From assembly GCA_958436995.1 (NCBI GenBank), contig CAUBMI010000075.1, positions 1 to 7,445 of the forward strand: a stretch of DNA of 7,445 nucleotides, given 5' to 3'. Shown piece after piece: positions 6,561 to 7,445 of the stretch. The notes below the pieces were generated by a model. The model was given only the letters and a program-made list of their open reading frames with translations, ran no database searches and had not been told where the DNA came from. This DNA comes from an uncultured Collinsella sp. (lineage in GTDB: Bacteria; Actinomycetota; Coriobacteriia; Coriobacteriales; Coriobacteriaceae). The position numbers and the translations under genes were made by a program. Every line of letters starts with the position of its first letter. Positions within the stretch are counted from its first letter, which is position 1.

Positions 6561-6631
6561 TAAGTTGCGGTGATATACGGACTGTTTGGCGCTTTGGAGC
6601 TTCAAAACAGTCCCTATCTCACCGCAACTTA
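6561..6631. repeat. Palindrome C (71 bp, 27-bp arms)
   Basis: The left arm 6561-6587 and right arm 6605-6631 match as inverted copies over 27 bases with two mismatches (outer TAAGTTGCGGTGA, inner GGACTGTTT). The loop is 17 bases (6588-6604). It starts 52 bases after palindrome B and lies 43 bases beyond the stop of the minus-strand gene. It has no T-run typical of a terminator and shares no sequence with repeat A or palindrome B. Confidence 0.88.
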
Positions 6632-6674
6632 GGAGAAGGGCGGGGGTGGTTGGGTGCTGGTGGGTCGGAGCGTG

Positions 6675-7445
6675 TTAGGCCTGTTTGCGGTGCTTCCATT
6701 GTTTGCGGCACCAGCGCATGAGCGCCTTTATGACGGGAATCGTGATGAGGATGATCCATGCAGGATGGGGCTGTCCCAAACAGAGCCACATGTAGAGGAA
6801 CCAAGCGATGGCGGCTGCCGGGTAGATGGCCTCGATCAGCTTAGACAGGTGGCGCCGATCGATGAAGTCACCAATCGCGTAGTAGGCGGGAACCAGAAAG
6901 ACGAGGAAAAGCCCCATGCCCCATGTGCCGTAGACAATGCCGAGCACCAGATAGGCGAGAGTGACAAGTGCGGGGAAGGGGAATTTGTTCCATGCACGTC
7001 CGACCTTGGTGTGGAAATGCTTGCCATGATGGTCGAGCTTGTCGTGTGCTTCCTTCCAGCTGGAAAACGTCTCGCCGTCGATGGTGACGGTGCCGTCGTC
7101 ATTGGTGCGTACGCTATGTCCATCGTCCTCAAGCGTATCGATATGCACACCGTCCGGCCCCACATGCACCTCTTCGCCCTTGCGCTCGTTGGTCACATGG
7201 ATGCCGCTCCAACCAACATGGACTTCCTCGCCTTTATTGGGATCAATGACGTGGATACCGCGCGCGAGGGAAATATCGACAAGTGGTTTGTCGCCGCAAT
7301 CGGCGTGCTCGGCAGAATCCTCGGCCTCGTCAGCCACATCCGCCGTCTCGGTGTCGGCGCTACCGTCCTCCAGGTCGTCGGCATCGTTGGCCGCCTCCCC
7401 ATATAACAGCTCGTCCAACGACACGTCATACAGCGCGGCGAGCGC
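6675..7445 (-). CDS. Membrane-anchored XRE-type HTH protein (partial; N-terminus beyond right edge)
   Basis: The gene reads leftwards and is cut by the window edge; 256 residues are visible. The first ones, ALAALYDVSLDELLYGE, match the end of a Cro/C1-type helix-turn-helix domain (usually LA..L.VSLDELL.G), so the true start is beyond 7445. The GTG at 7422-7424 is only an internal codon. Counting from that codon, an acidic linker rich in Asp, Glu and Ala spans 9-45. It is followed by a tandem 18-residue repeat, GIHVIDPNKGEEVHVGWS (56-73), then GIHVTNERKGEEVHVGPD (74-91), then a partial GVHID. A segment with DGTVTIDGETFSSWKEA (110-126) and a His-rich patch come next. Four predicted membrane helices lie near 149-167, 169-188, 199-217 and 221-238, before a basic tail (RWCRKQWKHRKQA). 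I infer a regulator tethered to the membrane; its ligand and targets are unknown. It is convergent with the ABC operon. Confidence 0.85.
   Translation of the reverse strand, partial: ALAALYDVSLDELLYGEAANDADDLEDGSADTETADVADEAEDSAEHADCGDKPLVDISLARGIHVIDPNKGEEVHVGWSGIHVTNERKGEEVHVGPDGVHIDTLEDDGHSVRTNDDGTVTIDGETFSSWKEAHDKLDHHGKHFHTKVGRAWNKFPFPALVTLAYLVLGIVYGTWGMGLFLVFLVPAYYAIGDFIDRRHLSKLIEAIYPAAAIAWFLYMWLCLGQPHPAWIILITIPVIKALMRWCRKQWKHRKQA

Noticed and set aside
6106..6573. A plus-strand frame running from inside the permease through repeat A and palindrome B
   Set aside because: It crosses a strong terminator and two palindromes and changes character at each block, so it is a chance frame.
1481..6631. 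A CRISPR array made from the repeats
   Set aside because: The repeat copies are thousands of bases apart, in both orientations, with no regular spacers and no cas gene.
6654..7406. A 250-codon open frame on the plus strand opposite the HTH gene
   Set aside because: The minus-strand reading gives a coherent HTH end, repeats and membrane helices; the plus reading has no recognisable domain or ribosome site.

Overview
The window looks like chromosomal DNA of a high-GC Gram-positive gut bacterium, most likely a coriobacterium such as Collinsella. This rests on GC-rich third codon positions, protein style, and short palindromic repeats of a kind I associate with Collinsella from memory; it is an inference without a database search. 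No rRNA, tRNA, CRISPR array, transposase or phage gene is visible.

Layout, left to right. (1) Positions 2-124 may be the last 40 codons of an unidentified gene, followed by a weak hairpin. (2) 211-786 encodes a complete O6-methylguanine-DNA methyltransferase (Ogt/MGMT type), followed by a terminator-like hairpin. (3) 929-1483 is the 3' part of a sensor histidine kinase: the ATP-binding domain survives, while the sensor, membrane segments and phospho-acceptor histidine are absent. (4) 1632-2306 is an AIM24/TIGR00266-family gene with its own promoter, a strong Shine-Dalgarno and a strong terminator. (5) 2307-2718 is a gene-poor stretch holding that terminator, a short ORF that may be a regulator remnant, and an inverted copy of a dispersed repeat. 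(6) 2719-6191 is a two-gene ABC transporter operon: an ATPase overlapping a 925-residue FtsX-type permease. (7) 6192-6674 has no gene but holds four palindromic structures in a row: a repeat copy starting on the permease stop codon, a perfect 11-bp terminator hairpin, a 158-bp imperfect palindrome and a 71-bp palindrome. (8) On the minus strand, from 6675 past the right edge, lies a membrane-anchored regulator with the end of an XRE-type helix-turn-helix, an acidic linker, a tandem 18-residue repeat and four predicted membrane helices.

The genes do not form one pathway. The only clear functional unit is the ATPase-permease pair. The most notable non-coding signal is a roughly 55-bp palindromic repeat in three copies (1481-1537 plus, 2618-2670 minus, 6190-6246 plus). 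The two plus copies begin exactly at the stop codon of the gene before them and have the form of an A-stem-T terminator. The most notable protein is the membrane-tethered HTH protein with its short histidine- and glycine-containing repeat. I found no clear evidence of a wholly new system.
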